Assembly: GCA_937899725.1 (NCBI GenBank)
Contig: CALCCA010000064.1
Location: 49,169-113,168, forward strand
From: an uncultured Halomicronema sp.
GTDB taxonomy: Bacteria > Cyanobacteriota > Cyanobacteriia > Phormidesmidales > Phormidesmidaceae
DNA: 64,000 nucleotides
Direction of reading: 5' to 3'
Numbering within the stretch: position 1 is the first letter of the stretch; each line of letters begins with the position of its first letter. The position numbers were made by a program, and so were the translations under genes. This document shows, one piece after another, positions 10,434 through 18,478 of this stretch. Below the pieces are notes generated by a model, which saw only the letters and a list, made by a program, of their open reading frames with translations, ran no database searches and was not told the origin of the DNA.

Positions 10434-10473
10434 GGCCTTGAGATACTCCCAACCTCGCTGGCGATTGAAATGA

Positions 10474-11415
10474 TTAGGAAGTTCTGAATTGAGGGCCATC
10501 AAAGTTGCCCAACAGACGCACTTCAGGATGTAGCAAGATATTCCATTGGTCTTGGACTCGGTCTTGTACAGACCGAATCAGATTCAAAACATCTTCGGCG
10601 GTGGCTCCGCCCACATTCACAATAAAGTTGGCGTGCATGGGTGAGACCTGGGCTTGGCCAATCTGCAACGCCTTCAGCCCGGTTTGCTCAATCAGCCAGC
10701 CCGCTTTGTGGGAGCTTGGGTTACGAAAGACACTGCCACAGCTGGGTAAGTGATAAGGCTGAGTTGAGCGTCGCTGGGCGATCGCGGCTTGAGTATCAGC
10801 CATGACCTCGGCGACAGCATCCCCAGGCGTTAACTGAAACGTGGCCTGAGTCACCATACAGAGCTTCGACTGCAGGCTAGAGGTGCGATAGGAAAAGTTC
10901 AGCTCTTGAGGCGAGAGCATGATGGAGTCACCCGCCAGCGTGACCCCATGAGCTTGCATCAAGCTGTCTGCGGTGCAGGCTCGATGAGCGCCCGCGTTCA
11001 TAAAAACTGCTCCACCGACCGTGCCGGGAATGCCCACAGCCCATTCCAAACCGCGCCAGCCGCGTCGTGCCGCTTTCCAAGCGAGATTGGGTAGCGGTTC
11101 ACCGGCGGCAGCTGTCAATTGGCCGGTCGTTTCATCAAAGTCAACGCCCCGCAGATGACGGGTACAGACGACGAGGCCCTGCAAGCCGCGATCGCTCACT
11201 AGTAAATTAGACCCCGCGCCTAAAAAGGTCACAGGTAACTCATGGATTTGAGCCCACTGCAAACTAGCGGCGATATCGCTAGACGTCTTCGGCAGAGTAA
11301 ACCAGTCGGCTTTGCCGCCTACTCGATAAGAGGTGAAAGCCGCCAGTGAAATTCGCTGCTGCAGAGGAAACGTCGGCTCTTTGACCACGTCAATCGCATC
11401 CAGGGAAAGTACCAC
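10474..11415 (-). CDS. murB: UDP-N-acetylenolpyruvoylglucosamine reductase
   Basis: MurB reduces the enolpyruvyl group of UDP-GlcNAc-enolpyruvate with NADPH and FAD to make UDP-N-acetylmuramate, the second committed step of peptidoglycan synthesis in the cytoplasm. The 313-residue protein shows the FAD-binding pattern YRVGGKADWF, FLGAGSNLLVSD and GIPGTVGGAVFMNAGAH. It also has SYRTSSLQ, the GSVFRNP segment with the catalytic serine, and HPEVRLLG with the conserved glutamate near the C-terminus. Length and motifs are normal. The frame starts with GTG at 11415; no better ATG lies nearby. It is 34 bp downstream of murC on the same strand, so the two are probably one transcript, an arrangement common in cyanobacteria. 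Confidence 0.95.
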   Translation of the reverse strand: MVLSLDAIDVVKEPTFPLQQRISLAAFTSYRVGGKADWFTLPKTSSDIAASLQWAQIHELPVTFLGAGSNLLVSDRGLQGLVVCTRHLRGVDFDETTGQLTAAAGEPLPNLAWKAARRGWRGLEWAVGIPGTVGGAVFMNAGAHRACTADSLMQAHGVTLAGDSIMLSPQELNFSYRTSSLQSKLCMVTQATFQLTPGDAVAEVMADTQAAIAQRRSTQPYHLPSCGSVFRNPSSHKAGWLIEQTGLKALQIGQAQVSPMHANFIVNVGGATAEDVLNLIRSVQDRVQDQWNILLHPEVRLLGNFDGPQFRTS

Positions 11416-11449
11416 AGTCTATCTCCGCCAAAGTTCGCAACAACGGCAG

Positions 11450-12940
11450 CTATGCCTGTCGCACTGCCTGTATCTCTGCGTTCATGAAGGGTTCCATCAC
11501 ATCCGGAATAATTCGGTTGAGATTGCCAGCCCCTAAAAACAGAGCCATGTCACCCGGTTGTAGACGCTCGACCAAGACAGCACTGACGGCTTCTAAAGAT
11601 GAGCAGTACTGCACATGGGGATGATAGGCCGCGATCGCATTGGCTACTGTTTTAGCAGAAAACCCTGGCGGCTCAACTTCACCCGCGCTGTACACATCCG
11701 TGACAATCACTTCATCCGCATCTTTGAAGGCTTGAGCAAAGTCTTCCAAGAAAGCAGCGATCCGACTGTAGCGGTGCGGCTGAAAAACGGCAAAAACGCG
11801 TTTTACATGACACCCCAGTGGGCGATCAGCTTTTTTCAGTAAACCGGCAGTTGCCAAGGTGACCTTAATCTCACTGGGGTGATGAGCATAGTCATCCACA
11901 AACTGAATGCCGTTATAAAATCCACGACTCTCAAAGCGGCGGCGCGCGCCTTCAAACTCGGCGAGTCCTGTGGCCAAGTCCTCAAAACTAGCGCCGACTT
12001 GACGACCAGCGGCAATCACCGCGAGAGCATTGCTCAGATTATGTTTGCCTGGCACTGAGAGACGCAATATGCCCAGCCGATGACCGCGTTCCCAAACCAC
12101 CGCTCGGGTACCCGTAGCACCGTAGACCACTTCGCTAACGGTGTAATCAGCTTCCCCGCCGACTTCTACGGCATAGGTAATATCCGGCTCAATAAAGGAG
12201 CGAATAGTGGCGCAGTCGGCGGAAGCAATCACGGTTTCTGCCTGCTCAGCAAACTGCCGAAAAATATCCACGACGTCGTCGAGACTACTGTAGTGGTCGG
12301 GATGATCCAACTCAATGTTGGTGATAATGCCGATCTTCGGCGATAGCTTCACCAGCGAGCCATCAGACTCATCCGCCTCGGCCACAAACCAGTCGCTGCG
12401 GCCCAGATGAGCGTTGCCTTCCCAGGCCGAAACTTCGCCCCCTACGACAATCGTGGGGTCAATATTGGCAGCTAAGAGGGCGTAGCCCATCATGCTGCTC
12501 GTGGTGGTTTTGCCATGGGTGCCAGCAACGGCAATGCTCTTTTGCTGCTGCATTAAGGCTGCTAACAGGTCAGAGCGATGAAAGATGGGACAGCCCATGG
12601 CCTTAGCGGCGCGGTATTCATCATTACTTTCGTTGATGGCCGTTGAGCAGATGACTTGAGGGAGGCTGACCGGCTGATGAGCACGGTTAGACACTCGGGC
12701 CTGATGGCCGTAGTCGCCGTTAACGTCACGCTCAAAAAAACTTAAATTCTCTGCTTCTTGTTTCCAAAAAACGTGAGCCCCTGATTCTTGCAGGCGCTGA
12801 GTTATGTGACTCAACCGCAAATCTGATCCTGAAACCGGTAGTCGCTGCTGCGTTAAGACATAAGCCAACGCAGACATTCCAATCCCGCCAATTCCAATGA
12901 AATGGAAGGGCCTACCGCTGAAATCCACAGAATTCAGCAT
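11450..12940 (-). CDS. murC: UDP-N-acetylmuramate--L-alanine ligase
   Basis: MurC adds L-alanine to UDP-N-acetylmuramate in an ATP-dependent step of cytoplasmic peptidoglycan synthesis. Visible are the N-terminal nucleotide-binding motif GIGGIGMSALAYVL, the Mur ligase P-loop VAGTHGKTTTSSMM, ADESDGS, NIELDHPDHY, GKHNLSNALA and the C-terminal DDYAHHPSE and FQPHRYSR segments. I place the start at ATG 12940 (496 residues) because GAGGAG sits 8-13 bases upstream of it. The frame extends in-register to a GTG at 12967, but that extension contains the Shine-Dalgarno sequence itself. It is the first gene of a probable murC-murB operon. Confidence 0.95.
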   Translation of the reverse strand: MLNSVDFSGRPFHFIGIGGIGMSALAYVLTQQRLPVSGSDLRLSHITQRLQESGAHVFWKQEAENLSFFERDVNGDYGHQARVSNRAHQPVSLPQVICSTAINESNDEYRAAKAMGCPIFHRSDLLAALMQQQKSIAVAGTHGKTTTSSMMGYALLAANIDPTIVVGGEVSAWEGNAHLGRSDWFVAEADESDGSLVKLSPKIGIITNIELDHPDHYSSLDDVVDIFRQFAEQAETVIASADCATIRSFIEPDITYAVEVGGEADYTVSEVVYGATGTRAVVWERGHRLGILRLSVPGKHNLSNALAVIAAGRQVGASFEDLATGLAEFEGARRRFESRGFYNGIQFVDDYAHHPSEIKVTLATAGLLKKADRPLGCHVKRVFAVFQPHRYSRIAAFLEDFAQAFKDADEVIVTDVYSAGEVEPPGFSAKTVANAIAAYHPHVQYCSSLEAVSAVLVERLQPGDMALFLGAGNLNRIIPDVMEPFMNAEIQAVRQA

Positions 12941-12982
12941 CTTACACTCCTCGACATGCCACACCACACCAATATCAGGCGT

Positions 12983-12988
12983 ATCATA
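12983..12988 (-). promoter_or_regulatory. Possible -10 element for murC
   Basis: On the minus strand this reads TATGAT, about 45 bases before the chosen murC ATG. No good -35 hexamer is seen 17 bases upstream, so support is weak. Confidence 0.3.
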
Positions 12989-13034
12989 CCAGGTATCCCT
13001 AGGATGACCTAAAAACCGGCTCTAATTCACTAGA

Positions 13035-13051
13035 CTAAGCATTATGCTTAG
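13035..13051. promoter_or_regulatory. Short perfect palindrome upstream of murC
   Basis: CTAAGCAT-T-ATGCTTAG, two 8-bp arms around one base, lies about 95 bp before the murC start and about 47 bp before its possible -10 element. Its form and position suit an operator, but no regulator is known. Confidence 0.35.
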
Positions 13052-13935
13052 CTTTTAGCAATTTTGAATACACCCTGATCGAACAGATTCTGCTCAGGTT
13101 TAGTTGCATTTAACTACTTAGTGCAGCGATCGCAGCGGCAATGTGATGAGTTCAAATTCACGCCGCGATCAGCTTTTTCCACTGTTCTAAATGAAGGGTT
13201 GAGAAACGGTTTTATAGCTCTCTATACAGCCTCCTATTAATGGTTCCCGAATATAGCAAGAGATTTGGGTTTGAGAACATTGATGGCCGCGAATGTTACA
13301 GACAGCGCCTGGAAATTAAGTTTTCAGTCTATTAATCGCTTTCCTCCTGGGGCAGCGCTATGGTGGTTTGCCCTAACATGCTGACCGGTAGGCAGATGGG
13401 TTTGACCTCAGCTCATTCAGCGACAGGCGACGGAAAGCTGATGCCTGGATTGAGTAATTGATTTCGGCAGCGCGATCAGCACAGTTTTGATCCTCGATTC
13501 AGTGGAGCCGTGCCCGGTTGAATGCAGCGCTCATATCAAGTTTCAGTAGTTGGCCAATTCTCAGCGATAAATTATTCGTTGATCGCCCACCCAGGGCAAC
13601 TTAAAAATTGAGCCAAGTGCGGAAAAATTCTGTTTTAGTGACTCGGTATATCTAGAACGGCGTCTCTGAGCAGGTTGACCCAGCTTATTCGCAGCTAACA
13701 TCCGAGAGCGCTGATCGAGGCTCATGTTTAGCAAGGGTTTAAAGATGCCGCAACCTGACAGAAAAAGGTAGACACTGACGGTAGCTTGCCAACTCGCGGC
13801 CAGATCAAGGGGTTGAGTTGACTGGCCAGGTCTCTCAGGTTGGCGGCTAGAACGTTTGCTGCCAGGTCCGAAAATGGCGAGACAGCCTAGGGGACTTCTC
13901 CTATGCTGGGGCTGTCTTATTCAAAGACGGATTGT
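13052..13935. other. Long gene-free stretch between murC and ada-alkA
   Basis: I find no credible gene here. The divergent promoters of murC and the repair operon should lie at its two ends. A TTCAAAT at 13151 resembles a tRNA T-loop, but no paired arms surround it. Confidence 0.4.
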
Positions 13936-15384
13936 ATGCTGACAGATGATCAACATTATCAAGCCCTCCTGAGTCGCGATCGCCGGTTTGATGGCGTCTT
14001 TTTTGTCGGTGTCGCGAGCACAGGGATTTACTGCCGTACGGTCTGTACAGCGAAACCGCCACAGCGCAAAAACTGCACGTTTTATCCCAGCGCTGCCGCT
14101 GCTGAGCGAGCCGGCTATCGACCCTGCCTGCGCTGTCGGCCTGAGTTAGCGCCAGGCCAGGCGAAGATTGACGCGATTGGACGGCTAGCGGCCGCCGCCG
14201 CTGGGCAGATTGAGAATGGCGTGCTGACGGAGCGATCAGTCGCAGAGTTAGCCCAGTTGCTGGGGGTGAGCGATCGCCATTTACGGCGGGTGCTGCGGCA
14301 AGAGTTGGGCGTGTCGCCGATTCAACTGGCACAGACCCAGCGCTTGTTGTTGGCCAAACGGCTGTTGACCGACAGCCCCCTCTCGATTGCCGAAGTGGCG
14401 TTTGCCAGCGGCTTTTCGAGTGTGAGACGGCTGAACGTTCTCTTTAAAGAGCGCTATCGACTGCGACCCACCGACCTGCGCAAAACGCAACGGCCAACGA
14501 GCCGCTCGGGGCCTGAGACTCTCCGTTGTGAACTGGCCTATCGGCCGCCGTTTCACTGGGCCAAACTGCTCGATTTTTTGGCGGGGCGAGCGATTGCTGG
14601 CGTGGAGCAAATTGAGCGCGATCGCTACCAGCGCACCGTGCAGATTGGCCCACATCAAGGCTGGATTTGCATATCGCCCCTGCCGACTCAAGACAAGCTG
14701 CAGGTCGAACTGTCGGTATCGTTGGTGGCGGCGATTTTACCTGTCCTCACACGGGTCAAAGCCCTCTTTGATCTGGCCGCTGATCCGGTTGCCATCGCCA
14801 CGCATTTAGAGCAAGCGAACTTGGGTCAATGGATGCCGACTTGTGAAGGTCTGCGAGTGCCTGGTGCTTTCGACGGTTTTGAAGTTGCCGTGCGGGCCAT
14901 TTTAGGGCAGCAAGTGAGTGTCAAAGCCGCGACGACTCTCATGGGTCGAGTGGTACAGACGTTCGGCAGTCCGCTGCAGACACCGCAGTTGGGGTTGACG
15001 CATCTCACACCGACTGCAGCACAGTTGGCGGCTGCCGAGGTGACCAGCCTGACCTCGCTGGGGATTGTGTCTCGGCGGGCTCAGGCGATTGTGGCGCTGG
15101 CCCAAGCCATGGTTCGCGGTGAGCTGCAGTTGGTGCCCTATGCGGATGTCGACGTCACCGTCGAACGGCTCAAAGCCCTGCCCGGCATTGGCGACTGGAC
15201 AGCTCAATACATGGCGATGCGCGTGTTAGCCTATCCGGATGCGTTTCCCCACAGTGATTTGGTGCTCCGCCAGCGCTTAGGTGTCGATCGGCCTCAGCAA
15301 GTCTGGCAAATTGCTGAGGCCTGGCGGCCTTGGCGAGCCTACGCCGCGATGTGTCTGTGGACGTCTTTGGAGACTGTAAAATGA
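13936..15384 (+). CDS. Ada-type regulator fused to AlkA DNA-3-methyladenine glycosylase
   Basis: A two-part alkylation-damage protein of 482 residues. The N-terminal part matches the Ada metal-binding, methyl-phosphotriester-accepting domain: Cys33 and Cys37 (GIYCRTVC) with Cys64 and Cys67 (PCLRC) fit the four zinc-ligand cysteines of E. coli Ada. An AraC-type helix-turn-helix region follows (about 75-180). The C-terminal part is AlkA-like: an N-terminal AlkA domain, then a helix-hairpin-helix glycosylase domain with LPGIGDWTAQYMAMR and the likely catalytic Asp in FPHSDLVLR. It should sense methylated DNA, activate transcription and excise alkylated bases. I chose ATG 13936 because the Ada domain begins directly there; an in-frame ATG at 13903 adds 11 residues. 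The stop overlaps the ogt start (ATGA), so the two are translationally coupled. Confidence 0.92.
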   Translation: MLTDDQHYQALLSRDRRFDGVFFVGVASTGIYCRTVCTAKPPQRKNCTFYPSAAAAERAGYRPCLRCRPELAPGQAKIDAIGRLAAAAAGQIENGVLTERSVAELAQLLGVSDRHLRRVLRQELGVSPIQLAQTQRLLLAKRLLTDSPLSIAEVAFASGFSSVRRLNVLFKERYRLRPTDLRKTQRPTSRSGPETLRCELAYRPPFHWAKLLDFLAGRAIAGVEQIERDRYQRTVQIGPHQGWICISPLPTQDKLQVELSVSLVAAILPVLTRVKALFDLAADPVAIATHLEQANLGQWMPTCEGLRVPGAFDGFEVAVRAILGQQVSVKAATTLMGRVVQTFGSPLQTPQLGLTHLTPTAAQLAAAEVTSLTSLGIVSRRAQAIVALAQAMVRGELQLVPYADVDVTVERLKALPGIGDWTAQYMAMRVLAYPDAFPHSDLVLRQRLGVDRPQQVWQIAEAWRPWRAYAAMCLWTSLETVK

Positions 15385-15938
15385 CCTACTACCAATGGCT
15401 GGAGAGTCCTTTAGCACCATTGCTATTGACCGGGGATGGCCGATCGCTGACCGGCCTTTATCTACAGGGCCAAAAGTATTTCCCGACCCAGACTGAGACT
15501 TGGACGGAAGCTGCCCAAGTCGGGCCGTTTCCTCAAGTAAGGCACCAGCTTGAGCAATACTTTGCGGGGCAGCGTCAGTCCTTCGATTTACCACTCAATC
15601 CGGTCGGCACGGATTTTCAACAGCAGGTTTGGCACTATTTACCGCAAATTCCCTATGGCACCACGATCGCCTATGGCACCCTGGCGGCAATGCTAGGCAA
15701 ACCGGGGGCCGCGCGGGCAGTAGGTGCCGCCAATGGCCGCAATCCGATTTCGATCATTGTGCCGTGTCATCGTGTCATTGCGGCTGATCGCCAACTCACC
15801 GGCTACGCGGGCGGCATCGACCGCAAACGCTGGCTATTGCAGCATGAGCAGGCGCTCGTGAGCCCGGACAAGTCAGCGCTGTTGCAAACCTCACTGCCCT
15901 TGTTTGAGATTCCTGATGAAACCCCTGCAAATCGTTGA
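15381..15938 (+). CDS. ogt: Methylated-DNA--[protein]-cysteine S-methyltransferase
   Basis: A suicidal repair protein that moves the methyl group of O6-methylguanine (or O4-methylthymine) in DNA onto its own cysteine. The 185-residue protein has the diagnostic active site IIVPCHRVI with acceptor Cys129. It also has the DNA-binding helix region (YGTTIAYGTLAAMLGKPGAA) and the GYAGGIDRKRWLL lid segment. The ATG overlaps the TGA of the Ada-AlkA gene by one base pair shift (ATGA), which fixes the start. A longer in-frame start at 15330 would lie inside that gene. Together the two genes form a compact adaptive-response-like operon. Confidence 0.95.
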   Translation: MTYYQWLESPLAPLLLTGDGRSLTGLYLQGQKYFPTQTETWTEAAQVGPFPQVRHQLEQYFAGQRQSFDLPLNPVGTDFQQQVWHYLPQIPYGTTIAYGTLAAMLGKPGAARAVGAANGRNPISIIVPCHRVIAADRQLTGYAGGIDRKRWLLQHEQALVSPDKSALLQTSLPLFEIPDETPANR

Positions 15939-16803
15939 ATTGCTCAGCCTCGCTGCCGTGTGGGGTGGCTCCTTTCTATTTATGCGGATCGCGGCACCTG
16001 AGTTCGGCCCGATTTGGCTGATTGAAATCAGGGTGTTACTCGCGGCCCTCACCCTGCTGCCCCTCTTACTCAAACAGGGACTCTGGCATGAACTGCAGCG
16101 GCACCGCCGCGCCTTGATGGTGGTGGGATTGCTCAACTCGGCCCTGCCGTTTTCACTGTTGGCCTTTACATCGCTCTTTTTGCCGGCGGGGATGACGGCG
16201 ATTTTGAACGGTACGGTGCCGTTTTTTGGGGTGGCGGTGGCCTATGTTTGGCTGCGGGAACCGCTGACCCTCAGCCGATTGTTAGGGCTGCTGCTAGGGT
16301 TTGTCGGCGTTGTGGTGTTGGTGGGCTTACGTGGGACGGCAATCACGCCTGACATTTTGTGGGCGATCGCGGCTGGCCTCTGCGCAGCCTTGATGTACGC
16401 GATCGCGGCGCCGTTTATTCGGCTCAATCTGCAGGGTGTGCCCTCATTAGTGTTTGCCACCGGTAGCCAGCTCAGCGCGGCCGTATTTCTGCTGCCCTTG
16501 CTGCCGTTTACGCAGCCTGACGACCTGCCCTCTCAAAGGGCGGTTTTGGCCGTTTTAGGACTGGCTCTGCTGTCCACATCCCTGGCTTATATCCTCTATT
16601 TTCGGCTGATTCACAGCGTCGGCTCAACCCGTGCTTTGACGGTGACTTACCTGATTCCGCTATTTGCCATCCTCTGGGGGGCGCTGGTGCTTAATGAGGC
16701 CATTACCGTGTCAATGCTGGCGGGCGGGGCGCTGATCTTATGGGGAACGGCGATCGCCAATCAAGTGATCAAACTGCCCTTTGGCACTGCGCCTAGCCCC
16801 TGA
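15916..16803 (+). CDS. EamA-family (DMT superfamily) transporter
   Basis: A 295-residue inner-membrane protein with about ten hydrophobic segments arranged as two EamA repeats, typical of drug/metabolite transporters that export amino acids or metabolites. The N-terminus reads LAAVWGGSFLFMRIA, a common EamA signature, and the second half begins near residue 150. The substrate cannot be read from the sequence. ATG 15916 is preferred over the upstream in-frame TTG at 15904. Either way the gene overlaps the end of ogt by about 23 bp, so it probably shares the repair operon transcript. That may be chance packing rather than a functional link. Confidence 0.9.
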   Translation: MKPLQIVELLSLAAVWGGSFLFMRIAAPEFGPIWLIEIRVLLAALTLLPLLLKQGLWHELQRHRRALMVVGLLNSALPFSLLAFTSLFLPAGMTAILNGTVPFFGVAVAYVWLREPLTLSRLLGLLLGFVGVVVLVGLRGTAITPDILWAIAAGLCAALMYAIAAPFIRLNLQGVPSLVFATGSQLSAAVFLLPLLPFTQPDDLPSQRAVLAVLGLALLSTSLAYILYFRLIHSVGSTRALTVTYLIPLFAILWGALVLNEAITVSMLAGGALILWGTAIANQVIKLPFGTAPSP

Positions 16804-16829
16804 ATTGCTCACGCGTATAGCGAGGACAA

Positions 16830-17108
16830 TCACTCCAGGTTAAGCCAGTAAGCGGAACCATCCTTGACTCGATCAACTAATCCCCGTTCGAACAGTTCTC
16901 GCCGGAGGAGCGCCGGATCGCCAAAAGTATGATGCTGCCCCAGTAATTCGTTGATTTGGCGCTCACTGTAGTAAAGATCGGGCTCAACCTGAGAGGCCAG
17001 ATACTCTAAAGCCCACTGCTGAAACTGACCTTTGTTGCGCCGCGACGGCCATGCTGTGAGGCGACCCTGATCATCCAAATAATTTTTGAGAGCATCAAAA
17101 TAGTTCAT
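16830..17108 (-). CDS. DUF2087 domain protein
   Basis: A 92-residue protein that matches the small DUF2087 domain, a winged-helix-like module often found in or beside bacterial transcription regulators. Recognisable parts are GRLTAWPSRRNKG near the N-terminus, YSERQINELLGQHHTFGDP in the middle and LRRELFERGLVDR with DGSAYW at the end. I chose ATG 17108; an in-frame ATG at 17141 would add 11 residues without domain support. It converges on the EamA gene, 26 bp away. A nucleic-acid-binding role is a family-level inference. Confidence 0.75.
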   Translation of the reverse strand: MNYFDALKNYLDDQGRLTAWPSRRNKGQFQQWALEYLASQVEPDLYYSERQINELLGQHHTFGDPALLRRELFERGLVDRVKDGSAYWLNLE

Positions 17109-17330
17109 GATTCCGCCACTCGCAGGGAAGATCTCTGGCATTCTAGCCAGACTTAACGACTCATTTTGTTGCAGAATGTAACGCTTTTGAGGACTGCTTT
17201 TCCCTTAGGTGAAGCAAATCCAAAACTTTGGCCCGCCTGATCGATTCCCTGTTTAGGATATTCACCAGCGGACATTGTGAGAACTAATGATTCGCATTTA
17301 TAAATACACCTCCCGACGGGAGCGATCGCT

Positions 17331-18311
17331 ATGAAACAAATTCCCGCTCCCTTATGGACCCTGACGATTGGTGTAATCGTCACGCTGGTGAGTCTCTGGG
17401 TGGGCTTCAACAATGACTGGCTACCCGAGCAAGCATCGGCTCAGTCCGTTTTGGTTGATAACTTTTTCAATGTGATGGTGGTGATCGGGACGGCGCTCTT
17501 TTTAGTCGTAGAAGGCACCATTGTCTACTGCATGGTGCAGTTTCGACGCCGCAAAGGGGATGACACTGACGGCCTGGCGATTGACGGTAACTTGCCTTTA
17601 GAAGCCTTTTGGACGGCCATTCCGGCTGTGATTGTCATCGGCTTGGGCATCTACAGCGTGCAAATTTTTCAGGATATGGGTGGGTTTGCCCCTGGCGATC
17701 AAGTGCATGAGCACGGCACGAGGCTCGCTCAAGCCTCCACGGCTCCTCTAGGCGACTTGACAGCTGCCGAAGTTGACGAGGCGCTGCTTGCCCAATCTGT
17801 TTATGGCATTGGCGCACCTCTAGATAAAGAAGGTCAGGCAGCTGACCTTGAGGTCAATGTAGCGGGCATGCAGTACGCCTGGATTTTTACTTATCCCAAC
17901 TCGGGCATTGTGGATGGCGAACTCCATGTGCCGGTGAATGCGGACGTGAAACTCAATATTTCCGCCAATGATGTCATTCATTCTTTTTGGGTGCCGCAGT
18001 TTCGTCTGAAGCAAGATGCGATTCCCGGCAAAGAAACTGAGCTCCGCTTTGTCGCGACCAAGCCCGGCACCTATCCAGTTGTCTGCGCCGAGTTATGCGG
18101 CGGCTATCACGGGGCTATGCGCACTCAGGTGATCGTCCATTCCCCCTCGGAGTTCAACAACTGGTTAGAACAGCGCACTGCTCAGGCTGAGACCGGTACA
18201 GCTGAGACCGTCGCGATCAATCCGGCTGATCTGACCGACGCCGACTACTTAGCGCCCTATGGCAAGGCGGCTGGGGTCGAGTCTCATTTGCTGGCTCACC
18301 TTTCTGATTGA
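17331..18311 (+). CDS. coxB: Cytochrome c oxidase subunit II
   Basis: Subunit II of a respiratory haem-copper oxidase; it takes electrons from cytochrome c or plastocyanin through the binuclear CuA centre. The 326-residue protein begins with three hydrophobic stretches (about 8-26, 45-70 and 90-112), which may be a signal-like helix plus two membrane hairpins. A periplasmic or lumenal cupredoxin domain follows. The CuA ligands are all present: His217 (VIHSFW), Cys252, Glu254, Cys256, His260 and Met263 (CAELCGGYHGAM). A linker of about 40 residues separates the last membrane segment from the CuA domain. GGGAG lies 9 bases before the ATG. It leads the coxB-coxA-coxC cluster, the usual cyanobacterial order. 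Confidence 0.96.
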   Translation: MKQIPAPLWTLTIGVIVTLVSLWVGFNNDWLPEQASAQSVLVDNFFNVMVVIGTALFLVVEGTIVYCMVQFRRRKGDDTDGLAIDGNLPLEAFWTAIPAVIVIGLGIYSVQIFQDMGGFAPGDQVHEHGTRLAQASTAPLGDLTAAEVDEALLAQSVYGIGAPLDKEGQAADLEVNVAGMQYAWIFTYPNSGIVDGELHVPVNADVKLNISANDVIHSFWVPQFRLKQDAIPGKETELRFVATKPGTYPVVCAELCGGYHGAMRTQVIVHSPSEFNNWLEQRTAQAETGTAETVAINPADLTDADYLAPYGKAAGVESHLLAHLSD

Positions 18312-18478
18312 AATCTTAGCTGAGCCAACATTGTTGTTGGGGCAGGATGATTTTCGATATCGGCCTCAACGTCTCTTCAAGACTTTTCTGAAACTGCCTT
18401 TTTAAGGCTCCTCAAATTGTTTCGCTGCATTCTACGCTTTCCCACCCATACATAACCCATTGCTCTCTTAAATTTTCT

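Noticed and set aside
9865..10441. Plus-strand open frames of 124-181 codons
   Set aside because: Low-complexity Arg/Ser/Pro-rich translations, opposite the better-supported minus-strand frameshifted gene.
13149..13158. TTCAAAT sequence resembling a tRNA T-loop
   Set aside because: No paired T-stem, anticodon arm or acceptor stem could be placed around it.
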